Below are positions 54,848-64,000 of a DNA stretch of 64,000 nt, in pieces. Positions within the stretch are counted from its first letter, which is position 1, and the number at the start of each line of letters is the position of its first letter. The notes under the pieces were generated by a model that saw only the letters and a list, made by a program, of their open reading frames with translations, was not told the origin of the DNA and searched no databases. Both the position numbers and the translations under genes were made by a program. The DNA lies in assembly GCA_025766275.1 (NCBI GenBank), contig JAFKAC010000050.1, positions 62,001 through 126,000 on the forward strand. The letters are read 5' to 3'. The stretch comes from Lactarius indigo. Its lineage: Eukaryota; Basidiomycota; Agaricomycetes; Russulales; Russulaceae.

Positions 54848-57800
54848 GAGCTGACAGGGAGGCCAATTCAATGTATAGTGTTCGCGATAGTGCTATGACA
54901 ATCAAAGTCCTCGTTCGCCTATACTACAAAGAAGCTCGCATAAATGTACTGCTGGACAGCGGTGCAACAGACAACCTAATCGACCGAAACCTAATCCAAA
55001 AACTTGGGCTAGGGACCACTCCCTTAAAACCACCCAGATTGGTCCGAAATGTAGATGGATCGCTAAACAAAGATGGCACCATGACGGAAACATGCCAGTT
55101 ATGGATAAAAAGAGGAGAAGAAGAGACTCCTTTCCAGTTCTTCGTAACCAGCCTAGGAGAAGATAGAATGATCTTCGGATACCCCTGGTTTGAACACGAA
55201 AACCCAGACATAGATTGGAAGAAACAAGAGCTGAAAGGAGAAGCAGTCACCATCCTGACAGGAGGGTACCGCTTCCGAAGAAAGCGACACCAAGAAGCAA
55301 AAGCGGCAGCAACCAAAACAACCTTTGACCCAGTAAAAGAAACTGCAATCCCAGAAGAATACCAGCGCCACAACAAAGTATTCTCAGACGAAGAAGCACA
55401 GCGCTTTCCCCCAGAAAGAGAAGAAGACCATCCCATCACATTGCGACCAGATGCACCCAACAAGATCAATTGCAAAATCTACCCCTTGACTCCAGAAGAA
55501 GACAAAGAGTTGAAGGCATATCTCGACGAAAACATAGCAAAAGGATACATCTATGAAGGAAGCTCCCCCTACGCTTCCTCCTTCTTCTTCAGAAAGAAAA
55601 CAGACAGAGGGTTGCGCCCTATCCTGGACTACAGACCCCTAAATACCTGGACAATAAAAGACACTTACCCACTACCTCTCATTTCCGACATCCTGACCAA
55701 CTTAAATGGGAAAACACTGTTCTCAAAGTTCGACATCAGATGGGGGTACCACAATATCCGCATAAAAGAGGAAGACCAGTGGAAGGCAGCCTTCAAGACA
55801 CCAAGGGGGCTGTTCATCCCTCGAGTCATGACCTTCGGCCTCACAAACGCACCAGCCACCTTTGCAAGAACCATGAGCAGAATACTTCGACCACTTATGG
55901 ACAAATACCCAAGAGAGCTATTTGTATACATGGACGATGTCCTGATAGCCACAGAAGAAGATACAGAGCGCCACAGACAAATTGTACACGAGTTCTTGGA
56001 AATCTGTGAAAAGGAATCCTATTTCCTTAAAGCGTCGAAATGCGTGTTCGAACAAGGAAAGATCCACTACCTAGGCATTGTCATCGATGGGTCTCAAATC
56101 AAAATCGACCCAAAGAAGGTGGAAGGACTAAAAGACTGGCCAAGAGACATCAAGTCAGTCAAACAAGCAAGAAGCGTGCTGGGGACACTAAGTTATCAGC
56201 GACCCTTCATCCCCAACTTCGCTCACTTAGCAAGACCCATCACGGACACAATAAAGACGTCAGAAGGACCCTTCAGATGGACAAAGGAAGCAGCAGAAGC
56301 CTTAGAAGCTCTCATCACGCTTGTGTGCAAAGACCCCATCTTATGCCAACCAGATATGGACAAACCTTTCGAACTAGAAGTAGATGCCTCCGCTTTCGCC
56401 ACAGGAGCAATCCTGACACAAAGAGACAGCCGAAACAAACCACAAGCTGTGGGATACTTCTCCAAATCATTTTCAGAAGCGGAGCGCAACTATGACATCC
56501 ATGACAGGGAACTCCTGGCAGTAATCAGAGGACTAGAACACTGGAGACACCTTCTTTTAGGGTCCCCTCACGAAATCACAGTGTTTACAGACCACAAAAA
56601 CCTAGAATATTACCGCCACCCTCGACAAATCAATAGGAGAGTGGCGCGCTACATCCCCAGACTTGCAGACTATCACATTAAACTCCACCACAAACCAGGA
56701 CCCCAAAACCATGCTGATGCCCTGTCAAGACGCCCTGACCACGACACCGGAGCAGGGGATAACACTGATGTAGTGGTCCTGACCCCAACCATCTTCGCAA
56801 ACTCCGCTCTCTCCATAAGGATAGATGACCGGGTCATGGCACACCAATTAGACCACCAAGACACTCTGAACGAGTGGGCCGCCCCCTTCCACCTAGTAAA
56901 ACAAGGCAAACACTGGTGGAGAGGCGACAAACTGGTGGTTGTGGACAACACACCGCTAAAGAGGGGGGTAATTTCCCTGTTTCACGATACAAAAACAGCT
57001 GGACACCCCGGAATAACAAAGACCTTGTGGTTAGTGTCACAAGACTTTTGGTGGCCAAACATGAAAGACGACATATCCGCATATGTAAAGGGCTGCGCCA
57101 CATGCCAATCAAACAAGAACTTCCCTGGGAACCCAAAACCACCGATATTCCCCATCAAGACTAACCCGGAAGCACTCCCTTTTGAAACCATCGCTCTAGA
57201 CTTTATCACAAAGCTACCCCAATCAGAAGACAATGACACAATTCTCACCATCACGGATCATGACTGTTCCAAAGCAGCCTTCTTCATCCCATGCAGCGAA
57301 ACAATAGACGCAGAAGGAGTGGCAAAACTCTATGCCAAAACTGTCCTGCCACACTATGGACTACCAAGAAGGGTCATCTCCGACAGAGACCCCAGATTCA
57401 CAGCGAAGTTCATCAAAGAACTGTGCAGAGTGCTTGACATAGAACAAAACATCAGCACAGCATACCACCCACAAACAGATGGACAATCAGAGCGAACAAA
57501 CCAGTGGTTAGAACAGTACCTCCGAATGTTCATAAACCATCAACAAGACAATTGGACGGAGCTACTACCACTGGCACAGTACACCCACAACTCCTGGCCA
57601 AGCGCAACCACTAAAAAGGCACCCTACGAATTAATCCTTGGATACATCCCAAGAGTACACCAACCAGAAAGAACAACCACAGTACCAGGGACACAAGAGA
57701 GATTGGAGCGAATCCAGGAAGCCAGAAGGACCGCCCAAGCAGCAATTACCCATGCACAGTCACTCTACAAAGGATCCTCTCGCTTCGAACAACACACAGA

Positions 57801-59712
57801 AGGAGATAGTGTGTGGCTGGATGCCAGGAACTTGAAAACAACGCACCCTAGTTTCAAGTTAGCCCCAAAAAGATATGGACCCTTCAGGGTCACAAAGAAG
57901 ATCTCCGCCACCACATATGCCCTGAAACTTCCCCATCAGTGGCGGATCCACCCAGTATTCCATGCGTCACTCCTGATGCCATACAAAGAAACCTCCATAC
58001 ATGGAAAGAACTTTACGGAACCACCCCCAGATCTAGTAGATGGAGAACAGGAGTGGGAAGTCGAGAGAATACTAGAAACAAGACGCCACAGGAACCAGTT
58101 ACAGTTCCTAATCAAGTGGAAGGGATACTCCGATGCACACAACAGTTGGGAACCAGAAAAGAACCTCAACGCCCCAGAACTTATTCAGGAACACTTTGAA
58201 AGCAACCCCAGAAGCGAGGGAGCAAAGCAATGGTTAAAACGAAAGGAAGTAACAGTACGAACAGCAACCACCTTCCCCACTAGCTTCCTCACCATGCCCT
58301 CTCGCTCCTCCTCTGTAGAACGTCTTGTTGCTCGTGCCATGGAAAGAGGCTCCTTTGACGAAACACCCTCTGTCACACCCTCCTCTGGCTATTCTCCCTT
58401 CCCAGCACGACCCCCTTCCTTGCCTTCACTCATCCAGGAACCACAACCCATCGATCCCACCATGCCCAGCGTCATAGAAACAGAAGGAGGAGGAATAGCC
58501 CTTCGCGTTCCCCCTCCTGGACACACAGCTCCCCCTACTCCCGAGATACACCGACCTACCACCTCCCCCCCTGATCCTAGAGTGACCATGGCTCGTCTCA
58601 GCGAAATAATCAACGACCCAATCATGGACGCACTCCCCATTAACTATGAAAGAATGCACATCGCTGCTGAGGAAGACGACGACCCTGGCTACCCCTTCTT
58701 CTTGAATGACCCCTGGAGCAGCCGCTATGTCCACTTCCTCATCCCTGACGACGCTGACCCAACCTCGTACATCCGAAAGGATGCCAAATGGATCAAGATC
58801 AGTGAAAACAAAGAGGATGTCATCGGCACCATGGGCAAAAACCTCCCTCACTATGGTCTCCCCCTTTTCCTCCTTCCCAGAAACGACGACCCCCACAATC
58901 CAGCTCCCCCCATCACCCCAGCTCAGATGCAGAACTTGGATGAAGCTTCCCCCACAGCCAGACAAGTCGATGAAGTCCTAGAAGACCTGAAAGATGACCG
59001 CCTCACAGCAGAAATCTCCAGGACTCGCCGACTCTTGCGAAACCAGAAGGCCCTCCGAAAGGAGATTGAAGGCCTGTACAAGACGATGGAGCCCCTCAAA
59101 AGGCACCTCCTCAACATGGACATGCAGCTAACCAGCACTCGAAGAAGGCTGCAAGAACACAAGGCCTATGTCCGGATTGCAGACCGATGGCTCACATTAC
59201 ACCCCCCTCCTCCGGAAGAAGAAACTCACCCCTTTGAAGTCCACCCCATTCCTGCCCCTGCTCCACCTCGCTACCACTCCATGCCACGACTCCACGATGA
59301 ACCAGAAGGACCTAGCCCCTCTGCAGAGAGGAAGAAGAGACGCAAGCGCAGAGCCAACAAGAAGGAGACTGGCACCATTCGACTTTGTTACAGGTGCCAG
59401 TCTGAAGACCACCTCTCCTTCGCCTGCCCTCAAAAACAGAAGTTCTGCTGGAGGTGTTCTAGCACTGACCACTTCCCCTATCAGTGCCTCTGGCCAGCCC
59501 CAGAAGAACGCACTCAGTGGTGTGGCAAGTGTTTTACCAGCAACAGCCACGAAGAAATCAAGTGCCCCAAGTATGAAAATTGTCGCAAGTGTGGGACCCA
59601 TGGTCCCTTCAACTTCCTTCGCCAACATCGCTGCCCCCTCCCTCGCGAAAGCACCCCCTCCAACGATGTAGACAACGATGTCTATGACCTGATGGACTTC
59701 GAAGCACTCTAG
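54829..59712 (+). CDS. pol: B pol polyprotein with C-terminal zinc-knuckle extension
   Basis: 1627 codons from the first codon after the last upstream stop region (a TTG); probably made by frameshift. Protease Asp43 (LLDSGATDNLID), RT YMDD 367-370, RNase H Asp519 (EVDASAF), integrase HHCC (GHPGITKT..CATCQSNK) with D791, D852 and E888, chromodomain at about 1075-1125 (EVERILETRRHRNQLQFLIK). After it come a Ser/Pro linker, the module shared with A1 (RYVHFLIPDDAD..PHYGLPLF), a long coiled coil, a basic stretch (KKRRKRRANKK) and a Cys/His cluster at about 1522-1610: CYRCQSEDHLSFAC, CWRCSSTDHFPYQC, CGKCFTSNSHEEIKC, CRKCGTHGPF. No lesion is visible. Confidence 0.95.
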   Translation: MRCRPMRADREANSMYSVRDSAMTIKVLVRLYYKEARINVLLDSGATDNLIDRNLIQKLGLGTTPLKPPRLVRNVDGSLNKDGTMTETCQLWIKRGEEETPFQFFVTSLGEDRMIFGYPWFEHENPDIDWKKQELKGEAVTILTGGYRFRRKRHQEAKAAATKTTFDPVKETAIPEEYQRHNKVFSDEEAQRFPPEREEDHPITLRPDAPNKINCKIYPLTPEEDKELKAYLDENIAKGYIYEGSSPYASSFFFRKKTDRGLRPILDYRPLNTWTIKDTYPLPLISDILTNLNGKTLFSKFDIRWGYHNIRIKEEDQWKAAFKTPRGLFIPRVMTFGLTNAPATFARTMSRILRPLMDKYPRELFVYMDDVLIATEEDTERHRQIVHEFLEICEKESYFLKASKCVFEQGKIHYLGIVIDGSQIKIDPKKVEGLKDWPRDIKSVKQARSVLGTLSYQRPFIPNFAHLARPITDTIKTSEGPFRWTKEAAEALEALITLVCKDPILCQPDMDKPFELEVDASAFATGAILTQRDSRNKPQAVGYFSKSFSEAERNYDIHDRELLAVIRGLEHWRHLLLGSPHEITVFTDHKNLEYYRHPRQINRRVARYIPRLADYHIKLHHKPGPQNHADALSRRPDHDTGAGDNTDVVVLTPTIFANSALSIRIDDRVMAHQLDHQDTLNEWAAPFHLVKQGKHWWRGDKLVVVDNTPLKRGVISLFHDTKTAGHPGITKTLWLVSQDFWWPNMKDDISAYVKGCATCQSNKNFPGNPKPPIFPIKTNPEALPFETIALDFITKLPQSEDNDTILTITDHDCSKAAFFIPCSETIDAEGVAKLYAKTVLPHYGLPRRVISDRDPRFTAKFIKELCRVLDIEQNISTAYHPQTDGQSERTNQWLEQYLRMFINHQQDNWTELLPLAQYTHNSWPSATTKKAPYELILGYIPRVHQPERTTTVPGTQERLERIQEARRTAQAAITHAQSLYKGSSRFEQHTEGDSVWLDARNLKTTHPSFKLAPKRYGPFRVTKKISATTYALKLPHQWRIHPVFHASLLMPYKETSIHGKNFTEPPPDLVDGEQEWEVERILETRRHRNQLQFLIKWKGYSDAHNSWEPEKNLNAPELIQEHFESNPRSEGAKQWLKRKEVTVRTATTFPTSFLTMPSRSSSVERLVARAMERGSFDETPSVTPSSGYSPFPARPPSLPSLIQEPQPIDPTMPSVIETEGGGIALRVPPPGHTAPPTPEIHRPTTSPPDPRVTMARLSEIINDPIMDALPINYERMHIAAEEDDDPGYPFFLNDPWSSRYVHFLIPDDADPTSYIRKDAKWIKISENKEDVIGTMGKNLPHYGLPLFLLPRNDDPHNPAPPITPAQMQNLDEASPTARQVDEVLEDLKDDRLTAEISRTRRLLRNQKALRKEIEGLYKTMEPLKRHLLNMDMQLTSTRRRLQEHKAYVRIADRWLTLHPPPPEEETHPFEVHPIPAPAPPRYHSMPRLHDEPEGPSPSAERKKRRKRRANKKETGTIRLCYRCQSEDHLSFACPQKQKFCWRCSSTDHFPYQCLWPAPEERTQWCGKCFTSNSHEEIKCPKYENCRKCGTHGPFNFLRQHRCPLPRESTPSNDVDNDVYDLMDFEAL

Positions 59713-59738
59713 GGAGAGTTGACTTAGAGAGGGGCTCA

Positions 59739-59878
59739 TGTTATGATCCGACGCTTCGGACCTAACCCACAGTATGTCTCCACCTTGCCTTCCCCTTCTG
59801 TACCATACCTTGTTACCAAAGGAGCTACTGTTACTAGTGGCGCTGTTTCTTTGATCCGAACTTCTACTTACTCCATTT
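59739..59878 (+). repeat. B 3' LTR, 5' part only
   Basis: Matches 52370-52509 until 'cttactcc', then C-full begins. The remainder is expected beyond the window. Confidence 0.9.
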
Positions 59879-60502
59879 TGTTGATAAGTGACCCTTGCGC
59901 ACTTAGCGGCTCATACGGACCGGACTTGCAGCATGGACTGCTTTAGATTAGATATACAGGACTTGTAGATTAGATACTGTTTGATCTGTACAATCTGGAC
60001 TTACCATTGCGTCATCTATGACATCACTGTACTTCTATGACATCATACATCCGGACTCTGCGTTGTATAAACGCCTTTGTACTTTCCTTTGTTCTTTACT
60101 TAGTATTATCTTTATTATGATGTCAGTATGATATCATCTAGTTCTGGACTCTTCTTGTTCTCCTCTACCTTGTTCTCAAAGCGTCCACTCCTTTGTCTCT
60201 TTGTAGAACAATAACACCTTTGTATTCTGTGACTAGCGTTACTTATCTTGTACTACTGTCACCCTCTGTAGGAGTATAAGTAGAGTACCATGTACGCTCC
60301 TGGTCCACATCAGTTCTCACTGCTTGTGTGCCAGGTAAGCCTCCTTTCCTCCAATGTAACAACATCAGTTCTCACTGCTTGTGTGCCAGACACTCTTGCT
60401 TCACTCTGCTAGATCCCTGTTGCTGCTTTCCAGCCACCTTGACATATCTCACCACAGTCTCCTTGTCACTGTGAGTATGTCCCCCTTGTGTGCTGTTCAT
60501 CA
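59879..60502 (+). repeat. C-full 5' LTR (624 bp)
   Basis: tgttgataag..gctgttcatca. It contains repeated tgacatca sites (CRE-like), gtataagtagag as a TATA-like box near 60273, and a 27-bp direct repeat (60308-60334 and 60363-60389) bounding a GTAAG..CCAG interval. Confidence 0.95.
60335..60389 (+). other. possible mini-intron in C LTR
   Basis: Between the two 27-bp repeats lies GTAAGC..TGCCAG (55 nt), which looks like a fungal intron whose 3' end copies the exon before it. The same arrangement occurs at 49107-49160 (GTAAAG) and 755-814 (GTATGT). It lies downstream of the TATA-like box, so it would be in the transcript leader. Confidence 0.45.
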
Positions 60503-60514
60503 GGTTATGGGCCC
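60503..60514 (+). other. C-full primer-binding site (half initiator-tRNA type)
   Basis: ggttatgggccc follows the LTR directly. Its reverse complement, gggcccataacc, is the anticodon arm of eukaryotic initiator tRNA-Met (CAT anticodon). Drosophila copia and yeast Ty5 use such half-tRNA primers. Confidence 0.75.
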
Positions 60515-61284
60515 TGCTGCCCTAGCCACTCCACTTGGCTGGTCACTGTCTTCCTAGGAGGACACACCAGGCTAAGGTCTGTCTGGGGCCTTACCAGCCT
60601 TGCCCAAGGCAGAGGACAGTGGGGCGCCACTTGTCTCTGCTAAGGAACCTCCTGTGTATGTACTGCCCAGTAGTCCTACTTTCACCCCTACTGTTTTCCT
60701 AGCCCCTGCGCTATGCGCAAGGAGACTGGGTCTGGTAGCCCCTTAACTTCAAAATATCCAGGCGTGCATGGCCCACTGGGCTGTGTATTGTGGAGCTTAG
60801 CGCCAGCTGTCTCTGGTGCTCCACACTGGGCGCAGGATCTCCTCACCATGGGAGTGTAAAACCTGGCTCAGGCTCTGGGGGGTGTTCACCACTATGGTGT
60901 TCTGCAACCAGATACCTACCTTGTAGCGGCAATGGGAAAGGACTCAGTAAAGCCACTTGTGGCGATGAGGCAACCAACAGGCCGAGGAGGCTGAGGTAGA
61001 CAGCCTTGGGCTCTGAAAGCATTCCCTTCACCTTCCCCCTGACGCAAACCATTTGAGCTGTGTCTTAGACACGCCCTGGCTGGCAGCTAGCTCATGGTAT
61101 GGCAAAGGGATTCTCCCAACCTGGGCCTAGCCCTTGTATCACTGGCATACTATCAGGAGGCAGGACGCGTTAGCGCTCTGGCCTTACAGAATCACAGACA
61201 GGAGTGGTACCCCCTGTATTTTCATGTCTTGCAACTATGAAGCACTATCGCTGACTGCTCCTCGGCGATAGATAAATCATCCCA
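60515..61284 (+). other. C-full untranslated leader
   Basis: About 770 nt between PBS and the gag-pol ATG, with several short upstream frames and no conserved domain. This is unusually long for a copia element and may hold packaging or splicing signals. Confidence 0.5.
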
Positions 61285-64000
61285 ATGTCTGGCTCTTCAT
61301 CTACCCCTGCTGCTGGTGCTGGTGCTCCTCCCAGCCCCACCGGTGGCTCTGCAGGAGGCTCACTCCCTCCTCCTTCTGGGTCCACACCCTCCACACGACT
61401 CTCTCAGGCCCACAGTGCCAACTTCGGCATGCCATCTGGCATCCATCTCACTCAGTTTGACGGCACTGGTTGGAACGAATGGTCTGGGACCATTGAGGCT
61501 ATCCTCACGCTACATGAGGCTGAAGATGTGTTCACCTTGGACACACCCCCATCTGGCATCACTACCGATGAGTGGGACTCAGTCCAGCGTCGTTCCAAGG
61601 CATATCTCCGCCTCTACCTCAAACCAGATGTCTACTCCCTTGTGGCGGACAATATTGTCTATGCCACCTTCAAGGCAAAGTGGGACAAGTTGAGAGACGT
61701 ATACGCTGGTGCTTCGGGCAGCACCACCATCTTCAACCTGTGGATCCAGTTAACGCAAGCCCGCCTCGACGACTCCGCACCCATGGCCGCTCAGCTGGCC
61801 AAGCTCAATGAGCTTAGGGTTGCCCTTTCCAACGCGCAGATGGGTGTCTCTGACGTCCAATACTGCCTCATTCTCCTCCACGCGCTGCCGCCCTCTTATG
61901 AGGTGTTGGCCTCAACCATCCTTGCCAGTGGGGCCCCCTCCGCACTCAAGCACGCTGAAATAATTGCGCGCATAGTGTCGGAAGAAGCTCGCCGCGCCGG
62001 GCCCTCTGGCTCCTCCCTCAACAAGGTGGCCCCCGTCAAGTCGACGGGCAAAAAGGGCAAGAAGGACCACTCTGGTCTGACTTGCCACTATTGCAACAAA
62101 AAGGGCCACATCAAGCCTGACTGCAGGAAGAAAAAGAAGGATGAGGCTGACGCAAAGGAGAAGGAGAAAGCAGGCAACAAGGCTGCCAATAGTCACATTC
62201 TTGTACCTACCACCGCCTCCATTAAGGAGGTCGAAGAGCCCGCCATAGACTGGGCCTCTGAATCAATTGGTGTTGCCTTGTATGCTGCCTCACGTGTGCG
62301 TTGGATGATGGACAGTGGTGCTACACACCACATTACACCACATCGGTCTGACTTCAAGGACTATACCCCAACCAAAGGCACCGTACGCCTAGGGGACAAG
62401 TCCACTATAGACCAAGTGGGTGTCGGGTCTGTCATCTTTACAACGAGCCAGGGTATCTCTATCACCCTCAGTAATGTGCTACACCTACCACAGGTGAAGA
62501 CGCGCTTCCTGTCTACGCGCGCCCTAGCACAAAAGGGTGCTGAGATTGCCTTTGACAGTGGCTCATTTAAAATATCTGTCAACCAAAAGTGTGTGGCCAA
62601 AGGCTACCTTGAGGACAACCTTTACTGGTTGGACGCAGCCAGCGTCGGCCTCAACGCCCACACAAAATCAAGTGCTGCCACACTTGATATCTGGCATCAA
62701 CGCATGGGACACATCTCCCCTGCGGCGCTGAAGGCGCATGGTCCCTCTGCCACTACTGGCATGGACATAGATAGCTCCACCACGGCCCACACAGTCTGCC
62801 GTGGGTGCGAGATGGGTAAATCCACTCGCCAACCCTTTTCTGCGTCCTCCAACAAAAGGACAACTCATCAATTTGAGATTGTGCACAGTGACCTCGCCGG
62901 TCCTATGCAAACTCAGTCCCTGCAAGGCTCGACATACACAGCCACCTTCATAGACGACCACACTAAGTTCACTGTGGTCCACTTCCTTAAGTCAAAGGAC
63001 CAGTTTGCTAAGTCGCTGCAGATGTATTTGGCTTGGGGTGAAACCCAGTCTGGCCATAAACTGCGCGCTCTGCACTCTGACCGCGGTGGCGAATACATGT
63101 CGAGTGTCACGCAGGACATTCTTAAGCAGAAAGGGATAGAGCATCACCTTACGATGCCGGGTTCACCACAGTCTAACGGGAAAGCCGAGCGGTTTAACCG
63201 CACCATTATGGATAAGGCAATGTCCATGCTCCACACAGCTGGCATGTCTAAAGGCTTCTGGGAGCATGCAGTGTGCGCAGCTGTGCACATCTACAACCGC
63301 TCTCCAGTCCGTGGGCTTAAGTGGCGCACTCCTTATGAGCTCTGGCACTCTGGCAAAGTGCCTGATGTCTCACATCTTCGCGTCTTTGGATGCAAGGGGT
63401 ACATGCATGTACCCGCTGATAAGCGTCGCAAATTGGATGCGAAGGCCATTGAGGTCACGCTTATCGGGTTTGAGCCCGAATCTAAGGGCTATAAACTCTG
63501 GGACCGCTCAACCCGCTCCGTCCGAGTGTCCAGGGATGTGACATTCGACGAGAGTAGCTTCCCGTCCCTTCAGGGTGTTGAGACACACCCCACACCTTCA
63601 CCACCAGTCGTGCCTAGCACAACAGTGACTGCCGTGCCTCACCCGCCGGCGTTACCACCAATGCGAGCCCCCTCCCCTGCACACTCCAGTAGTAGTGAGG
63701 AGGAGGATGTTGAAAAGCTCTTAGACCCCCCACAAGTCCAACCACGCCCCACCACTCCACCACCTGCTCTGACAGCTCTGCCCACCACACCTAAACGTGA
63801 GCAAGCCACTCCCACTTCACCCCCGCCGCGTCCTAGTGCAACGCGCATTATGCGCCATGTCCCTCCTCCCTCACCAGAAATGCCTGGGGGATTTGAAGAT
63901 CGTGCACAGCGTAGTCAGCTGTTGCGCGAGATGGACAATGCACCAAGGCGCAGTGCTCGTGCCCCTGTCCCTAATCCGCGTTACTTCAATGCGGACAATG
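61285..64000 (+). CDS. gag-pol: C-full gag-pol (partial at window end)
   Basis: ATG at 61285 opens at least 905 uninterrupted codons that run off the window. Residues about 45-230 are a copia gag domain (LTQFDGTGWNEWSGTIEAIL). A CCHC knuckle starts at 267 (CHYCNKKGHIKPDC). Protease Asp343 lies in MMDSGATHHITP. Integrase has an HHCC finger (H471.., C505/C508) and catalytic D536 (VHSDLAGP), D599 (LHSDRGGEY) and E635 (NGKAERFNR). A Pro/Ser-rich linker follows; RT and RNase H should come after 64000. No lesion is visible, so it may be an active copy. A single frame suggests no gag-pol frameshift. Confidence 0.95.
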   Translation, partial: MSGSSSTPAAGAGAPPSPTGGSAGGSLPPPSGSTPSTRLSQAHSANFGMPSGIHLTQFDGTGWNEWSGTIEAILTLHEAEDVFTLDTPPSGITTDEWDSVQRRSKAYLRLYLKPDVYSLVADNIVYATFKAKWDKLRDVYAGASGSTTIFNLWIQLTQARLDDSAPMAAQLAKLNELRVALSNAQMGVSDVQYCLILLHALPPSYEVLASTILASGAPSALKHAEIIARIVSEEARRAGPSGSSLNKVAPVKSTGKKGKKDHSGLTCHYCNKKGHIKPDCRKKKKDEADAKEKEKAGNKAANSHILVPTTASIKEVEEPAIDWASESIGVALYAASRVRWMMDSGATHHITPHRSDFKDYTPTKGTVRLGDKSTIDQVGVGSVIFTTSQGISITLSNVLHLPQVKTRFLSTRALAQKGAEIAFDSGSFKISVNQKCVAKGYLEDNLYWLDAASVGLNAHTKSSAATLDIWHQRMGHISPAALKAHGPSATTGMDIDSSTTAHTVCRGCEMGKSTRQPFSASSNKRTTHQFEIVHSDLAGPMQTQSLQGSTYTATFIDDHTKFTVVHFLKSKDQFAKSLQMYLAWGETQSGHKLRALHSDRGGEYMSSVTQDILKQKGIEHHLTMPGSPQSNGKAERFNRTIMDKAMSMLHTAGMSKGFWEHAVCAAVHIYNRSPVRGLKWRTPYELWHSGKVPDVSHLRVFGCKGYMHVPADKRRKLDAKAIEVTLIGFEPESKGYKLWDRSTRSVRVSRDVTFDESSFPSLQGVETHPTPSPPVVPSTTVTAVPHPPALPPMRAPSPAHSSSSEEEDVEKLLDPPQVQPRPTTPPPALTALPTTPKREQATPTSPPPRPSATRIMRHVPPPSPEMPGGFEDRAQRSQLLREMDNAPRRSARAPVPNPRYFNADN

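Larger units (their letters stand above)
52370..59878 (+). mobile_element. B: Ty3/gypsy chromovirus, coding-intact
   Basis: LTR 52370-52947, self-priming PBS, gag, pol, purine-rich tract, then the first ~137 bp of the 3' LTR (59739 onward), where C-full is inserted. Left and right LTR starts agree over that stretch apart from one base near the break. It is inserted in A2 gag (left flank cctgt). The family is distinct from A but has the same organisation. Confidence 0.95.
59879..64000 (+). mobile_element. C-full: Ty1/copia element, continues past window end
   Basis: LTR 59879-60502, PBS, a long leader and a single gag-pol frame from 61285 that is still open at 64000. It has copia order (integrase before RT). 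It is inserted in B's 3' LTR and is the youngest event in the nest. Its LTR family (C1, C2, two solos, and 505-937) is the most numerous in the window. Confidence 0.95.

Noticed and set aside
1..64000. tRNA, rRNA or other structured RNA genes
   Set aside because: I looked for cloverleaf-type and rRNA-like sequence and saw none; a covariance-model search was not possible here.

Overview
This looks like a transposon-rich, gene-poor stretch of a basidiomycete genome, most likely an Agaricomycete (Rhizoctonia/Ceratobasidium-like, which is an inference). The evidence is short 40-78 nt introns with GTRNGT donors, fungal protein families (polo kinase, UGGT, APC permease, a giant VLIG-like G protein, a Crinkler-type effector), Tf1/sushi-like chromoviruses with chromodomains, and a Ty1/copia element.

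Layout. 0.5-6.9 kb is satellite DNA: a 68-bp array, a 157-bp array and a degenerate ~45-bp array, plus a large hairpin and short telomere-like motifs. 6.9-31.4 kb is a graveyard of host genes that keep their introns but are broken: an amino-acid permease (-), a Ser/Pro-rich coiled-coil gene with one in-frame TGA (-), a VLIG-like G protein (-), two copies of an unknown repeat/ORF, the C-terminal third of UGGT (+), a polo kinase (+) and a GTPase fragment (+). 31.6-41.4 kb is a Crinkler-type (Ubl-nuclease-kinase) gene on the minus strand, split in mid-exon by a complete chromovirus (A1, 33062-40737). A1 has identical 457-bp LTRs and a 5-bp target duplication; excising it leaves one uninterrupted frame.

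41.9-44.3 kb is a second, decayed copy of the 9.4-12.4 kb segment. From 44.3 kb to the window end there is a nest. Family-C LTR remnants (C1, C2) sit in the duplicated segment. A degenerate A-type chromovirus (A2, minus strand) sits in C2. Two solo C LTRs and a second coding-intact chromovirus (B, 52370-59878) sit in A2. A copia element (C-full, 59879 to beyond the end) sits in B's 3' LTR.

The chromoviruses share unusual expression features. Gag appears to start at GTG in a strong context. Pol is reached by a -1 frameshift (GGGTTTT in A1/A2, GGATTTT in B). The primer-binding site is complementary to the predicted 5' end of the element's own transcript (Tf1-type self-priming). Pol carries a long extension after the chromodomain that is conserved between families; in B it ends in a zinc-knuckle cluster.
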